Program-made: the position numbers and the translations under genes
Notes under the pieces: model-generated
What the model was told of the DNA's origin: nothing
Seen by the model: the letters and a program-made list of their open reading frames with translations, nothing else
Databases searched by the model: none
Shown: one piece after another, positions 19,046 through 33,086 of the stretch
Layout of the letters: the number at the start of each line of letters is the position of its first letter
Position numbering within the stretch: position 1 is the stretch's first letter
Assembly: GCF_021155765.1 (NCBI RefSeq)
Contig: NC_060107.1
Location: forward strand, 1,966,501-2,030,500
Direction of reading: 5' to 3'
DNA length: 64,000 nt
Source of the DNA: Diprion similis
Taxonomy: Eukaryota > Arthropoda > Insecta > Hymenoptera > Diprionidae

Positions 19046-19171
19046 GTGCGTTCCGAAATCAACTAGCAGCGTTAAAAACTCCCTAGGAAAGAGACTGAAG
19101 TTTAATCGCGAACTCGGGAGCGCAAAAAAGATTAAAATTTTACAGCATTGGGAGCTAATATCAGAATGCAC
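19046..19171. mobile_element. Short MITE, family GCGTTCCGAAAT, copy 2
   Basis: Same length and interior (AAAAACTCCCTAGGA block, CGAACTCGGGAGCGCAAA block) as copy 1, same orientation, with right terminus decayed to ATATCAGAATGC. Lies upstream of retm. Confidence 0.7.
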
Positions 19172-19195
19172 TCTCGGTTACATGCTCAATATAGG

Positions 19196-19324
19196 GTGCG
19201 TTCCGATATTGACTCCTGGTGCTGTCAATATTATTTTATCTCCTTTGCGTTCCCGAGTTCGTGAGAAGCTCTGCTTCAGTCCTAGGAAGTTTTTAGCGCT
19301 GCAAGCTAATTTCGTAACGCACCC
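19196..19324. mobile_element. Short MITE, family GCGTTCCGAAAT, copy 3, inverted
   Basis: Interior matches copies 1 and 2 on the opposite strand (CTAGGAAGTTTTTAGCGCTG, GCGTTCCCGAGTTCG). It sits 24 bp from copy 2, so the pair forms a head-to-head inverted duplication. Confidence 0.7.
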
Positions 19325-20357
19325 ATGGAGGTATAAGAATAGAGGAGGGAAGGCAGCGCTGAAAGAGGAAGAGAGAGAGAGAGAGAAAGAATGAAAGTCG
19401 TTTACCCTTCTCTCTCTCTACTAGCGCATGAGCAGTCGTGCGGTTTTAAGATTGGGCAAAAGAACTTTGAATCTAAACAGCCATTTTTTGTGAAAACATG
19501 CATATTTTATTATTCTAAACTATTTTCTAAGAATAACCTTCCGAATTGTTGTATATGAACAAGCTGCACAAACTGACATGCTGCTGTCGCTTATCGACTC
19601 ACGGACGTTTGTGATCTTGTGCGCATGCGTCAGTAGATAGAGAAACATACGGAGATCCACCTTTCATCTACTTTCTCTGTCGAATAAGGAAACCCACTTG
19701 GACGAGAATTTATAGCTCTCTTATTCTGTTGTGACGCTCAGTCGGTTGCTTTTTTAGTTTCGAATTATGACGGAATCAATCGAGTAAGGCCATCTTGTTT
19801 GAATGATTTTTGTTCTTCGATTTCTGGTTATCTTGACTACGAAATATTAGGGACGAAAATATTCATGAGATAAGAACTATTTGTACACTTTTAGCCGGTC
19901 TAGTATCACCATTTTACAATTTTTGGAATTATTATATCATTCTTGCGAGCAGAATTGATAGAGACACTAACGAGTATCTCGGCTTTTCCTCTTTCTATTT
20001 TTTGTCGACTATTTATTATTACGAGAAGTAAAAAAAAAAGAGTTCATGTCCACGTTTTTCACGGCAAAAAATATTTACTCAGGAGTAGAGGAAATTTCAG
20101 TCGGGTAGGAAGGAATTATTGATAAAAATTTCTTCCTTTCTATTGGATTTTTGTGTACGTTCAGTTTTCTCCTATTAGGTGTTTCATACGTCGCTATAAT
20201 ATCCGTAAAGTTGAAACAAATAATTCGAACGCGCGCGAAAGAGTTTTATATGCAATAAGTAAACTAATTTGCGTCAGCATGGATATACCATGAATATTGT
20301 GATACAATGTAGAGTAGGTGATGAAATGGCGAAAAGTTGACAAGTGTTTTATTAATG

Positions 20358-20363
20358 TTTATT
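20358..20363 (-). promoter_or_regulatory. Candidate polyadenylation signal of mmd
   Basis: AATAAA on the minus strand 179 bp beyond the mmd stop; a second AATAAA lies at 20348-20353. Confidence 0.5.
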
Positions 20364-20541
20364 AATAAACATTCGTATTTTTTTCCTCATATAGATTATT
20401 TTAATTTTATATTATAATTTAATACCTGTTGTTGCAATTATAGTTTATCGTTATGTACACTATTTCTCAGTATAAAATGCGAGTTCAAGATTAAATCACA
20501 CCACTATGTTTTGGACACTATCTGTCATCGATTAATAATTA

Positions 20542-23500
20542 TCAATGCTTGTACTCAGGAAAATGCGAAGGGGGCAGTAGGGCAGTATTTTCATTATTAC
20601 TAGTGTTGTTGGTATTTAATAATTCTTTCTGGGAATCGTTCTTTATGTTACAATCTAGACTAAAATTATCATCGTCGTCTTCGTCGTTTAGTGGGCAATT
20701 GTTAACATTAGGCATGTGATTTACATCGATTCCATCATGAATTTCGGGGGGGTTTTGTTGTTGGGATTGAGCATTTATTGCCTCCTTTTCGACGTGCATG
20801 TCGTGGAGGCCATTTTCTGAATGGGGCGGGGAGGGATAATAGCCGCGATGTTTTATCGGATGATTTTCCGTTCCCTGTTGCTGTCGTTGTTCCGAATCCT
20901 CCACATCTTTTCGCTCTTCCTGATACTCCACATCCAATTCTTCCTCTTGTCCTTCCTCTCCCTTTTTCTCCGTCTCCAGTTCGGCTTGCTTCTTCTGCCG
21001 CTGGAGTTCCTCTCGTTTTCTCAATTGCAGTAGCAGTTTCAGGTGCGGCTGATGAATCGTTATTCCCATTGATGACGCTGGGAAGGGTGGGCTCTGCTGC
21101 GGCGGTCGATATTGAACTCCATCTTCATTCGTCCACCGGGCTAATTGTTGTTGAGCTTGAATAAATGCATCACTAGAAAATAACAACATTATACGAGCCC
21201 GTTGGATCTATACCGCTATCACTAAAGCCCGCACTATAATTTGCAAACTGGATCAGGGCGCAACCTTTTATAATAACCAAACTCATAAATGGAACCATCT
21301 AGTTCCCTTTTTTCTAATCGGTGCCGGGTTTCAAATCATTTCTCTGGATACTGCAATATAAAGCTAAAATTCATACCCGACGAAACAATTACCGCTTTCG
21401 CAATTCAACGTGATCTAATCATCATGCTTTATGGTTCTGGTGATACCTTTCGCTGTCTGGTGTTTCACCCCTGTTGTTGGAGCCCCTGTCGGGGTCCGCA
21501 GTTTCGTATATACCTTCCTCTTCGTGCATCTGATGTCCGAGCGGACGTTGGTGAGTTCCGTAAGGACTGCGACCTGACGATGGCTGTCGATATCTGGCGT
21601 AAACAAATCTCGAATCGTCGTCGCGTCCCCGGCTGCACCGTCGACTTCTGCGGGGATTGAAAAATTCGTCATATTAGCGCGATCGTTACATTTCACTGAT
21701 TATAAAGGGTTAATGTCAAGAAACTGAAAGTAACGTGCCAGAATTTGCCGATTTTTCTCAGTATTTAAAATTCTAACAATAAGTCGCAAAGAACCGCGTC
21801 AATTCAGACGAAGATGATGGAAATCCGTTGATCAGCTCCCGAGATATCAAGGTCGGAGAAAGAATTGATCATTTTACAAACAACCGGAGATTAATTTGAA
21901 AATGATCAGAAAGATTCACGAGTGAAAATTGCCGAGAATGGTATCGGTAAAGAAAATATGGCGCTGCCCAATATTTAATTTTGAAGTATCTGTTTCAACG
22001 GATTTTTCCCAGTGTACTGCATCAATGTAAGAAAACTAAAGCCTCATAGCTTGCACAAGGTTGTCTCTAACTTTCTATCAGCCTAACTGATCTAAAACCT
22101 ATTGCCGATAGGTTAAATAGTTTTCGGCGCCATTTGGCTTAGCCACATTGTACAACAAGAGCGGGAAATTTGAATAGAGAAACAGCACCAACTCACCCTT
22201 GGGAAGACTCGCTGCATACGGAAGAGTCTATCCTGTACTGCCGATCGCTCTCGGATATCCGAATGTCCTCGGAACCGCTCGGACTCATGTTGCGCGTCGA
22301 ATGGTGTTCCAGCTGTCTTATGAGGTCCTCGAGGTTCCTTATGCGTATCGGACCGCAAGGCGGAACGGCACCGTCGTCGTCCTCGTCGTCGCGATTCTCC
22401 GAATGATCGTCGCGTATATTGTCGCACATATTTTCCTGGCTGTCCGAGCACTTGCCGTAGGAATCGGCATAGCCGCAGTCGGCCAACGACTTCCTGACAG
22501 CGTCCTCGTTGAGGAGGCTGCAACTCCCCGACGGCGTTGTCGCGAGGCCCCGATGCGATGCGGCATTTCGCAGGGCCTCTATTATGTCCTCGTGGTAACC
22601 GTTTAAGCTTTTTAGTGTCCTTTCAACCTCCGATATCGTTCCACCACCCCCTATACCTAACAAGCCACCCAAGTTATTTTCCGACTGGGACATTATCGCG
22701 TCTTGGTTATCCGATTCGTGTGAGTCGACATCGGCCCACTTTTCTTTTATACAACTATCAGGCATTACAATACCATAACCACCGTGTTTCTTTAAAATTC
22801 CTTTCTCAGGCAACTTTGCGAGACTGTTTGGTGGGAGATCAATGAAAGAGACAGCCTCCTCGGCTCCCGTACCTCCGTCTTCCACTTCGATTCCCGACCT
22901 CTTCGTCTGCGGTTTATGCTCCCTGAAATTTCAAAATCGTTGATTCACTTTTTTATCCCACTATTTCCTCTCTAATCGCCATTATTATTGTTTTATTCTA
23001 GAAGCGTCAAAGAATTAAGATAATAAAAAAAAAATAAAAAAAAAAAAACGTTGAAAAAACGTTCATTCGTTGAAGAATCGCATTACTCCCGAGATAACAT
23101 GAATCGAAATAAATATTTTTTTTCTTATAAATTTGTTTCTCGAATTTCATATCATGTATAGCTACTATTGTAGCTGCATTGTTTTTATCGTTAATTATTA
23201 GAGAATTTAGATGTAATAATCAAAGCGCTCTTCACAAACTCGATAAATTATAATACAGCATGCGAAATTACAGACGTTCGTACGGTAATATTTGGCATCG
23301 AAAATATTGTCTATAAAGGATATTTTTTCATAGCAGCGTTTGGATTGTTTCTCGTATAGGTATATATATGTATGTCTAAATGGCGCGTGCATGTTCTAAG
23401 TAAGTATTAGGTGTATGTTTAACACTATGTATATATTTATATAGGCGTCTAGAATATTTCGATTTGTCTTTACGCGTTATGCAATGATTATTATTCAACC

Positions 23501-25413
23501 CCCAGCGACACGTCAAAAGAGATTCACTGCGGTCTTAATTTGTTAATAAAAAAAACCCTAAGCCCACAACTCGTGTAATTTTGACTACTTAATTTTGTAA
23601 CCGTTTTCAAATGTTCGAGGTATCATATAAATTATTTTCAAGATTAGGATGAACAATTATGTGGGCATATAACTCGACTTCGTTATAAAAGTTTTTTCAA
23701 TATTCCAACATCAAAGATGAGAATAAAAATTAAGATAGTTTAAAAAATTCAAGCTGTTACAAGTGCGGTGTTTTTTTTTTTTAACACTGTTCCATTGCTT
23801 GAGGGACGAAATGTACGTCTGTTTTCGAAAACAAAAGAAAAAGAAAAATAAGAACGAACCACATGACTTTTTTACTTTCTTTGTAAGATTACTGATTTCG
23901 AAATTATACCGTAACATTTGTAAAAAATATGAGATTAAAAAAAAAAATACAGTTATTTACTGGATTTTTGAATTGCACATCATGTAATGTATGTACGTTA
24001 CACATATACAATATATATACATACCGAATTACGAACGAAGGGTAAAAATAATCGGACGTGGAGTCAAAGTGTTACGGTATGGGTATACGTAGTCAGAGAT
24101 TTTCTCATAGAAGAGTGACGAGCAGACGCCACTTAGAGGGGGTGAGATGAACTTACTTTAGCCGTGTCCCGTCCGCGGCGACGACGTTATTCATGGGTCG
24201 GAACAGGACGCGCTGGCTCTCGTCGCGGCTAGAAATATACTAATATAGGCATGCCGCGGGCTATTTTTATTTACCTACAGTTAGGTAATTCCTACGAAAT
24301 TGCATCTTGATACGTTACGCCTTTTAACAATGCGCTCGTATAAAGATCCCTGGATATGGGTAGATATTTATTATAGATACGTTATGAACTACGAAGTGAT
24401 ACGGAGATGCAGGATAAAATTAGGTATATGTAAGTCGATTAAAGTCCAAAAGGACCAAAGAATAAAAAGAAAAAAAAAAAAAAAAAAAAACGAACAAACG
24501 AACGAACCCTGCTTTTGACGTGTTCGTAAGGATGGCAAATGCTACGATATGCCAAATTTTGTTCTATCATTTTTCAATTTCACTTCATCAAAATGGAGGG
24601 TATATCATACAGTATGATTGTACAATATACCGTATAACAATACTATTATATGTATATAATAGGGTGTGCAATACGTAACTGGAAGTTTAAAAGCAGAAGG
24701 AATAAAAAAAAGGTAAAGAAGACGGATTTGAAAAAAAAATTTTACTCCATACACAAACTGCGGGGAGTGAATTCTTTCGGAAATTCTAAGAAGCTTCTCT
24801 GTATTGTATATACAGACATTTAGATTGATTCTGACATGTTCGATAACCCTAGAAATGTATGATCCACGGTGTTGGATGAGCACCGTTTGCACTACCGGCG
24901 CGCGCACTCGTCTCTACTGTATAACCAATGCTAGAGATCAGTGGCCGCGCGCCTCATGCCGAGCAGCAAACAAAAGAGTCTGCAGCGCGCGGCCAACAGT
25001 GCAAACGGTGCTCATCCAACACATGGGTCGTAAGATTTCTAGGTTTATTGAACATGCAGAGTCGATCTGAGCATCGGTACCTATACTATATACGATGTAT
25101 GTGTACATATTACTTAGTATATAAATAATAACGATGATAACAATTACTCCATGCAATTTTTTGTTCTATTTTCCTTTAGTATCTCAAAACTCTCTCCTTC
25201 GATTTAACACAATTAAAATCAAAGTATATGAAAAAATTTGGGCGGAAGGATTTCGCGTACCTGTAGGACGGCATGCTGCCGAATGTGAGCATCTTGTTGA
25301 CTCTGTCAAGGGCGGCGTCCTCGGGGTTGTGGTTGCCGGATACGCCTGTGTAGTTTTTCTGTGCTGGTTTTTTTAAATATGGCGGATCGTATTTTTGTAT
25401 GGTGCTTTTCCTT
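20542..25413 (-). CDS. mmd: mmd cytoplasmic tail exons
   Basis: Exons 25261-25413, 24157-24228, 22197-22922 and 20542-21172 (all phase 2 junctions) code ~527 intracellular residues. The start is basic and resembles other ADAM22-like tails ([36 protein letters not shown]). The 726-nt exon holds [20 protein letters not shown], a Gly-rich run and an acidic stretch (RDDEDDDG). The last exon has a charged Gln/Glu/Lys coiled-coil candidate ([17 protein letters not shown]), a proline patch (PPQQSPPFP) and ends FPEYKH. Because all internal tail exons are multiples of three (153, 72, 726), each can be skipped without frame loss, so tail isoforms are likely. Confidence 0.88.
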
Positions 25414-25798
25414 CTGTGAGAATATACACGACGGATAGATTATCATGGTGCCGATTCCACGGTCAGTGATTACAGGACAAAGAAGCGCATGCAACGCTAT
25501 TAATTAACAAGCAATTTTCGTTTCTTTTTTTTGTTTTTTGTTCTTTTTCAGGGTTTTCTCATCTTTTTTGGTACTTTCTTTTTCTATTTTTTGAATTTTA
25601 AAATAAAATTGTGCATTTGGTGGGCTATGCATGATCAGACATAATATACCTATAATGTACTTTGTATACGTATATCCACACCATATATATGTATATGCAT
25701 ATAAGATCGATATATATATATATATATATATATACACGTGTGTGTGTGTATAGGTATAGTAGCAAGGAGTACATTGTATACTATTTTGGAATAACATT

Positions 25799-25840
<42 letters not shown>

Positions 25841-28161
25841 TCGATGCATTGATATAATATGTATAGGTATTATATACAAGTAACGGCTTTCGGTATTGGG
25901 GCTACCATCTAATCGTGGATATTATGTATAATAATAATAATAATAATAATGAAAATAGCAATGATGATAGTAATAATATTCATAATAATAATAATAATAA
26001 TCATAATCATAATAATCATAATGCAATAAAGTATCGCATGCGGTTTTACAATATATATATATATATATAGATAAAACATAAATTGTATAAACCAGTCAAA
26101 TGGTAGACCCGACGATGGCCTTGCACAAATCGATCTGTACCGTTCGATGCCCTTCACTGCAGTACCACCCATTCGTTAACAAGTATTATTTAAGCAAAAT
26201 AAATTATAATAACAACAACAACAATAATAATAATAACAGCAATAACAATAATTATGATAATAATAATAATAATAGTAATGATGGTAATTATAAGTATGAT
26301 GGAAACAATAATATCGGTATATATGGTGACAAGATGTTAGGGGAATTATATTTTCGATTTTCTCTTTAGGATATTCAAATTATGGAAATTCGTACAATGT
26401 TGCATGTGAAACGTTATAATATGGGGAGAAAAAAAAAATGATGCAAACAGTGTGAGAAAAAAAGAAGTGCAAACAAATCTGTGTGGAATTTATCGAGTTT
26501 CTTCCAAATCTTTATGTTGTATCGTATACTTTTTTTTTTTTACAACGTTTCTAAAGCGAGATACCGAATATTAGAAACCAAAATAATAATATATATGTAT
26601 ACATGTCCATGGTCAGAAAAAAATGTCACGGCAGGTTCACTAAAATTGCGAATTCACAAAATTTATAACTCGTCTTAAAAAAACTTTCTCGGTGTTTTTA
26701 CCACTTCTTTTATTCTTCCATTCTTTTCACAGCGATAATTCTTCTCCCGCGTATGATTAATATTTTATACCGGCTTGAAAATCGTCCGACTGATTACAGC
26801 GCCAGTGATTTATCACATGATTTCTCACTTTTCTGTTTTACTTTTTACTTTTACACGCGGATGACTTGTTCATATATTATACATATATATGTATATATTT
26901 TTTTTTCCTTCATTTACCCCGCGCTTTTAGGATAATGAATATGTATGTACAGAACAGATAAAAGTGCGGAAAGTAAAACGTGAGAAGAGAGAAAGAAAAA
27001 ATTGCGAAAAAAAAACGAAAAAAAACTTTTATATCTGTTGTTTCCTTTATCCGTTTACAAGTTACTTTACATTTTTCATAATATATTGTCATCGTCAAAT
27101 GTGCGAATAATACATATATATATATACAAAAAGTCGCGAAAGATTATTTTTTTTCGCGATATATTATAAAATGTTACATGTAGTGTAATAATATTTAACA
27201 CGTGTGTTCGATATAAAGATATTACAATATTGTCAAATGCGAGGAGAAAGGTGGAGAAAGAGAAAGAAAGACAGAGAGAGAGAAGAGAAAGAGACTACGT
27301 TGGACATATTGAAAATCTATGAATATGATATCGTAGAAGAAGAAAAAGAAACAAAGAAAGAAGAAAGTAAAATACGAATGTTTAATACATACGTAGGGAT
27401 GAAGAAAGAAAATAATAAAAATCATCAAAGAAACAAATAATAATAAACGAGTATATAAATTGAATAAGAATAAGAAGAAGAATAATTGAATTGAATACGA
27501 ATAAGTAGAAGAAAGGAATAAAGATAAAGAATAATAAAAAATATAAAGAAATTCTATGTGTATGTACTGCACACTAACCTGAGACAGAGGGAGAAGTTTT
27601 TATGTACTACGACTGACCTGTAGCAGAGAGCCATCAGAGCAAATACTATGAAAACACCCCCTACCACCGACATGAGCATACCAACTAAAAATATAGTGTT
27701 TGAGCCGTGGTAGTTCTCTGCGGATCGGTTTTTCGTCGGTTGTTCGTGTTTTTTTTTTTTTTTTTTTTTTTCATAGTTTTCGTTTTCGTTTTCGTTATCG
27801 ATTCATCCATTAAACGTAACGTTTTATATATATATATAAACATATATATATATATAATAATGGAGGGGGTGGGTGGGGGTGGGGTGGGGAGAAGAGGAGG
27901 GAGGAATTTTTTTATTTTTTTTTTTTTTATATCGATACGACGATGGTAAACCAGGATCGACGACGAGGACGACGACGCGTGTGTTATCCAAACCAAGTCG
28001 GGGATTCCCAAAATTTGTTGTATTGCCGATATCATCCGCCCCCACAGACCAGGGCCACAGCATGCAGACAGAGAGAGATGGCAGCGACAGACAGAAACAG
28101 AAAGAAACAGAGAAGCCGATATCAGCACGTATATAACACACCATTCATAATAATCATAACA

Positions 28162-28201
<40 letters not shown>

Positions 28202-29470
28202 CAACAACGATGATAAGAATAAAAATAAATAAGTAACAACCGTAGTGAAATTTTTTTTTTTTTATCCATTTTGAATGTCGAATTTTTTTTTTCCTTTTCA
28301 AATTACTTTGACGTAGGTATACTGTTATACGTATATATGAGCGTATGACATACTTTTTTCTGTACGATGATTCAAAAGTAATAGAAATGTAGAAAAAATC
28401 GCGAATTGAAAGAAGAAGAGAAAAAAACGACAAAAAATAAATAAACAAATAAAAATTTCGTAACGATTATATTGGATTCATCTTTTGCACTAGTCGCAGA
28501 TTTTCTAATGATAAATGATAATAATAGATAGAAAACTTAGTGCGAGTATAAATGTTGATAATTGACGTATATAATATGTGTATAATATATAAATATATAA
28601 ATATATATTATACACTTATGTATGTACGTCGCATGATCGCTATTATACACAACACATGTAATCGAATTAAGCCATGTTACGATGTTGCATTTATCACAAC
28701 GTATAATTTAAGGCATACTTATTATACAATATAAATATATATATATCCTATCTATAGGATATAATGGTTGTAGAATCGCTCGTTTCTTTAAACTATTTTT
28801 CTTTCTTATTTATCGTTTTTATCGTGATATCGTTACTCTTTGTTCATCGCTTTGTTATTCATTATTTCTAGCGATTATAACAGGTAAGGAATATCAACAT
28901 TTTTTTGTTTACCATGTATGTACGTGATTTACAATCCAACTTGTACCTACACGTATCCGTGTAAAAACATGTATTGTAATTGTGTATCGAGATGAGGGTT
29001 AAAAAATTATTGTTTCAAGAACGCGTCGTGAAATTAGAAAAAAAAAAAAAAAAAAAAAAAAAAAATAAGCAACCATCTTGCTTTTAAAATACTTTTTCAC
29101 GCTCTTCTGATACCTTTGTTTCTTGAATGTTTTTCAGCGATATAAATGTTTTTTAACGATATTATTTACCGTCGTTTTCAAAGTATAAAAGGAAATTCGA
29201 AAGAAGAAGCAAAACGGAAGAGAACTCGTACACCTACGTATATAAAAAATGACGAAAAAGAAAAGAAATTTTTTTTTAAATCAATCGGATAAAATGAATA
29301 TATATATTTTATATATATAGAAAAAAAAAAGAAATTATTATTGTATACAATAAATCGTATGATTTATTCCCCGTGCGCCACACAGCACAAAAATTTACGA
29401 TGCAGCATGGTAACATGATTCTCACTCTCTTTTTTTTTTTTCTTTTTTTTTTCAATCTTCTTTCGACATG

Positions 29471-29532
<62 letters not shown>

Positions 29533-30871
29533 ATCCAAAATTTTATTATAATCGTGCTCACATAGGGCATACAACAGCTGGCACATTTGCGCACATATAC
29601 ATATCATATTGTATGAAAAAAATTTTGTCACATTGCATGTATGTAATACATATCATCATACGTAGATACATACATGCATTTATTATAATAAATTTATAAA
29701 ACGTGTAAGTCGTTCTCCGTGAAAAATTTTCTATATACTATATAGGCACACACACGTATATGTATATGTATATATATGTGCACAATATTTTACTCTATTT
29801 TAGAATTGTATGTATAATATATAGTATATGTATACATATAGTAATGTGATAAGATCAGAGCGAACGGTAGAGGAAAACGTTATATGTATAGGTAGTAGAA
29901 GAGTGAATACAAGTGAAAGACTTTTGTCATTTCCGTTGAATACGTGAGAAAAAAAGAATCGTGTATAACAATATTAAATAAATAATTAATACGATAATAG
30001 TTTAACTGTCGAAAGGGAAATGCGTCAATGAAAATTGTCATGTTGTATAAATAGTTTTGAAATTTTTTGTCTCGTTTGACAATCGGTTGTTTTTTTTTTT
30101 TTTTTTTTTTTTTTCTCATTCAATAGTCGACGCGAAACAATGAAAAAAATCAAATCCGTAAGTTGTAATTAAAATAATATAGATTTTTCATAATGCCATA
30201 TAAAGTATATATGTATATTGTATATATAATATAAACACATCGAAAACACACCGTGAACACAGGACTGAAAAGACAATACATAAACATCGATCAAATATAT
30301 ATATATATATATATATGTATATACATACATACATACATATGCAGATTGTATTTCTAACGAATGAATGGTCCGTCTTTTGTTAAAATTTAATGCGCACGCG
30401 CTGAAATCCGAAAGTAACTGTCCGTCACGGTGACCAACCTAAAAAATTTTCACAGTCGTCACTGGTATAGTTACTGTGAAAACTTTTTAAGGTTACGTTT
30501 ACGACGTTTGGTCACACTGTGAAACAATTGCTTTCGGATATCAGCGCGTGCGCGTTATACAAATTTTAACATTTGACTAACCATGCAGTCTCGTTAAGAA
30601 TTCACTCATTATATACATATAATATAATGCGTATGTTTATTATACTATACAGTATACATACTATCTGTATTACATATATATGTATATTAAGATGTATGCA
30701 CATTTATGTATGCAAATATACACACACATATAAATATATATATATATATTTATATATATTCATTCATTGATTCATTAATCATTTCGAGCAATATTGCAGA
30801 CGGCCGCGTGCGATGCCTCCTCTCATCCAGCTATAATGATAATAATAATAATAATAACAACAATAATAATA

Positions 30872-30903
<32 letters not shown>

Positions 30904-33026
30904 CATGATAATAATATAATAATAATATAGGTGTAATAAGGTGATATAATAGGTATGAAAAAGGTATAATTAAAAAACGATATCTTATATCATCGTATAA
31001 TATCAGTATTTTACTTTGAAAAAAAGATTTTTATACTCGTGTACGTATATATTAATATAAATAATATTATAGACGCTGATCAAAACCCACCACCGAGCAC
31101 CATGATAAAAACAAACAAACAAAATAAAATAAACAAGTGAATGAAAAAAAAATTATTTTTTTTTCAACTGTCGGTTAGTTCTGTTTTTTTTTTTTTTTTT
31201 TTTTTCTTTTCCTTTTCAATTATTTTCTTTTCGTTCTTTCTTCGAAACGTGTAATATTTTACATATACAATCAGCCAGCCAAGTGAGCTTCCTGCATACA
31301 CGCGGAAGTAGATTTGGCTACTGTACCTGTAGCAACCAGCCATTAGTGCAAAACAAATGAAGACTGACTTGACGACAACCACCAGGATTACTACCATCGT
31401 TGGCGTGCTAAGATTCTGCTTCTCGCCCCCTGAAACCACCAGACACACATGCACGCGTACCGTGTATCCTCATAAATTGTTTATTGTTTTTTTTATTTTT
31501 TTTTTTTTTTTCTAATCACTCATTTAGAGCAACACATCATGCGAAATCCACGGTATTTGCTTAACCGCAATCGTTGAGAAAATACTATTTAATAATATTA
31601 TAAAGCAATAAAATTTTATCCGAGGTAATAACTGATAAAAATAGGTATCGTCGTTTTTCTTTTTTTTTTTTTTTGCGGTAACGAGGTTTTTTTTTGTTTT
31701 TTTTTTCGCGGTAACGAGGTTTTTTTTTTTTTCTTCCAATGTTTTCCGTATTTTTCTTTTCATCTCTTTTCATTATCCAATTCCGTTTCAGTGGAGGATT
31801 TTCAATTTTCCTCTATTCAAACTTGACTCGTTATGTACATACATATAAGGTTGAATCTATATACATGTATGTATGTATGTATGTATTTCTATAGGCACAG
31901 GTATATAATAAATCACGCGTTTACTCGAATATTATCATTATTACTTATTAAGTTTTTTTGCGGTGTTTTGTCCCTCTTTCTTTTTTTTTTCTCTCATTTT
32001 ATCGTCATTTTTTCTCGCAACGCGTGCCGACACAAAAGCTTTCGCACAGAGCTGAGACTTTAATCTTAAAAATTTTACGACGAATGGACGATAAATTCTT
32101 TAACCCTGTCAGCGTTGAATAAGCCCCCCCCCCCCTCCCCCCTCCCCCCCCCACCCCGGTAATTTGCATAAATACGACGAAGAAATATTTTGATAGAATT
32201 TAATAAAAGAAAGAAAAAAAAAAAAAGAAACTAAACGCAATGCCGGAATGAATAAAAGTTGATAAGATGGAATCGAATTCCGGATTTTTTCTTTAAGGAT
32301 CCACAAGATCCGAAAACCCTGCAACGTTTTTAATATGTACTTGTTTATAATTTGTTTGTGTAATGTTTTTTTTTTTTTTTTTTTCAAATTTCATTCAAAC
32401 GATTGAAAATCATCCACTATGTACTTGGCGGTTTTTTTTTTTTTTTTTTTTCTTTCTTTCTTTTCATCGATATTCGTTCGGTGCAGATATTTAATTAGAT
32501 AAAAAAAATTGGGATAATTCGATGTGTAATAAGAAATAAATACACCGGGAAAACGTAAGGAAAACGAAATTACACCAATATCGAACTTATTTACGGCTGT
32601 ATAAAATACATAAATGTATATCAATGTATATATGCTATGTATACAGATACCTATAACGTGAAAACATTTATCACACAATTTACCGGTGTATTAATATATT
32701 ATACTTGAAGGTGTGCGTGTGTGATAATATATATATGTATATTTATATATAGGTATAGCAATAAAAAAAATTTTGTGCACAGCTGATAGTATGACCCCAT
32801 AATAATAATAATAATAATAATAATAATTTTTTGTTGACATACGAATGCGAGATCGGGTAGAATTTTCTATATCTTCATCATTTCTCTCTTTGTTATGCTT
32901 TTCTTATTTGCTGCAACGTTCTGCGAGATCTTTGTATTGCGATTGTACACATTTGCGGGTATGAAATTGTTTGAAAAAAAAAAAAACTAGTGAAAAATCA
33001 AAAGAAGTTGATGATTATATGTATAG

Positions 33027-33086
<60 letters not shown>

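Larger units (their letters stand above)
18581..20347. other. Intergenic region, retm 5' / mmd 3'
   Basis: Holds the retm promoter side, MITE copies 2 and 3, a GA-rich tract (19370-19390) and a TC tract just after it. No gene seen. Confidence 0.5.

Noticed and set aside
20778-21164. 128-codon plus-strand ORF over the last mmd exon
   Set aside because: Antisense shadow of the Gln/Glu/Lys-rich tail; no domain.
21289-21660. 123-codon plus-strand ORF between mmd exons
   Set aside because: In an mmd intron, no family similarity, no matching splice or expression evidence.
22170-22845. Plus-strand ORFs opposite the large mmd tail exon
   Set aside because: Antisense shadows of a GC-rich coding exon whose phases fit the ADAM gene on the minus strand.
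25662-25883. 73-codon plus-strand ORF rich in Ile/Tyr
   Set aside because: Product of TA microsatellites.
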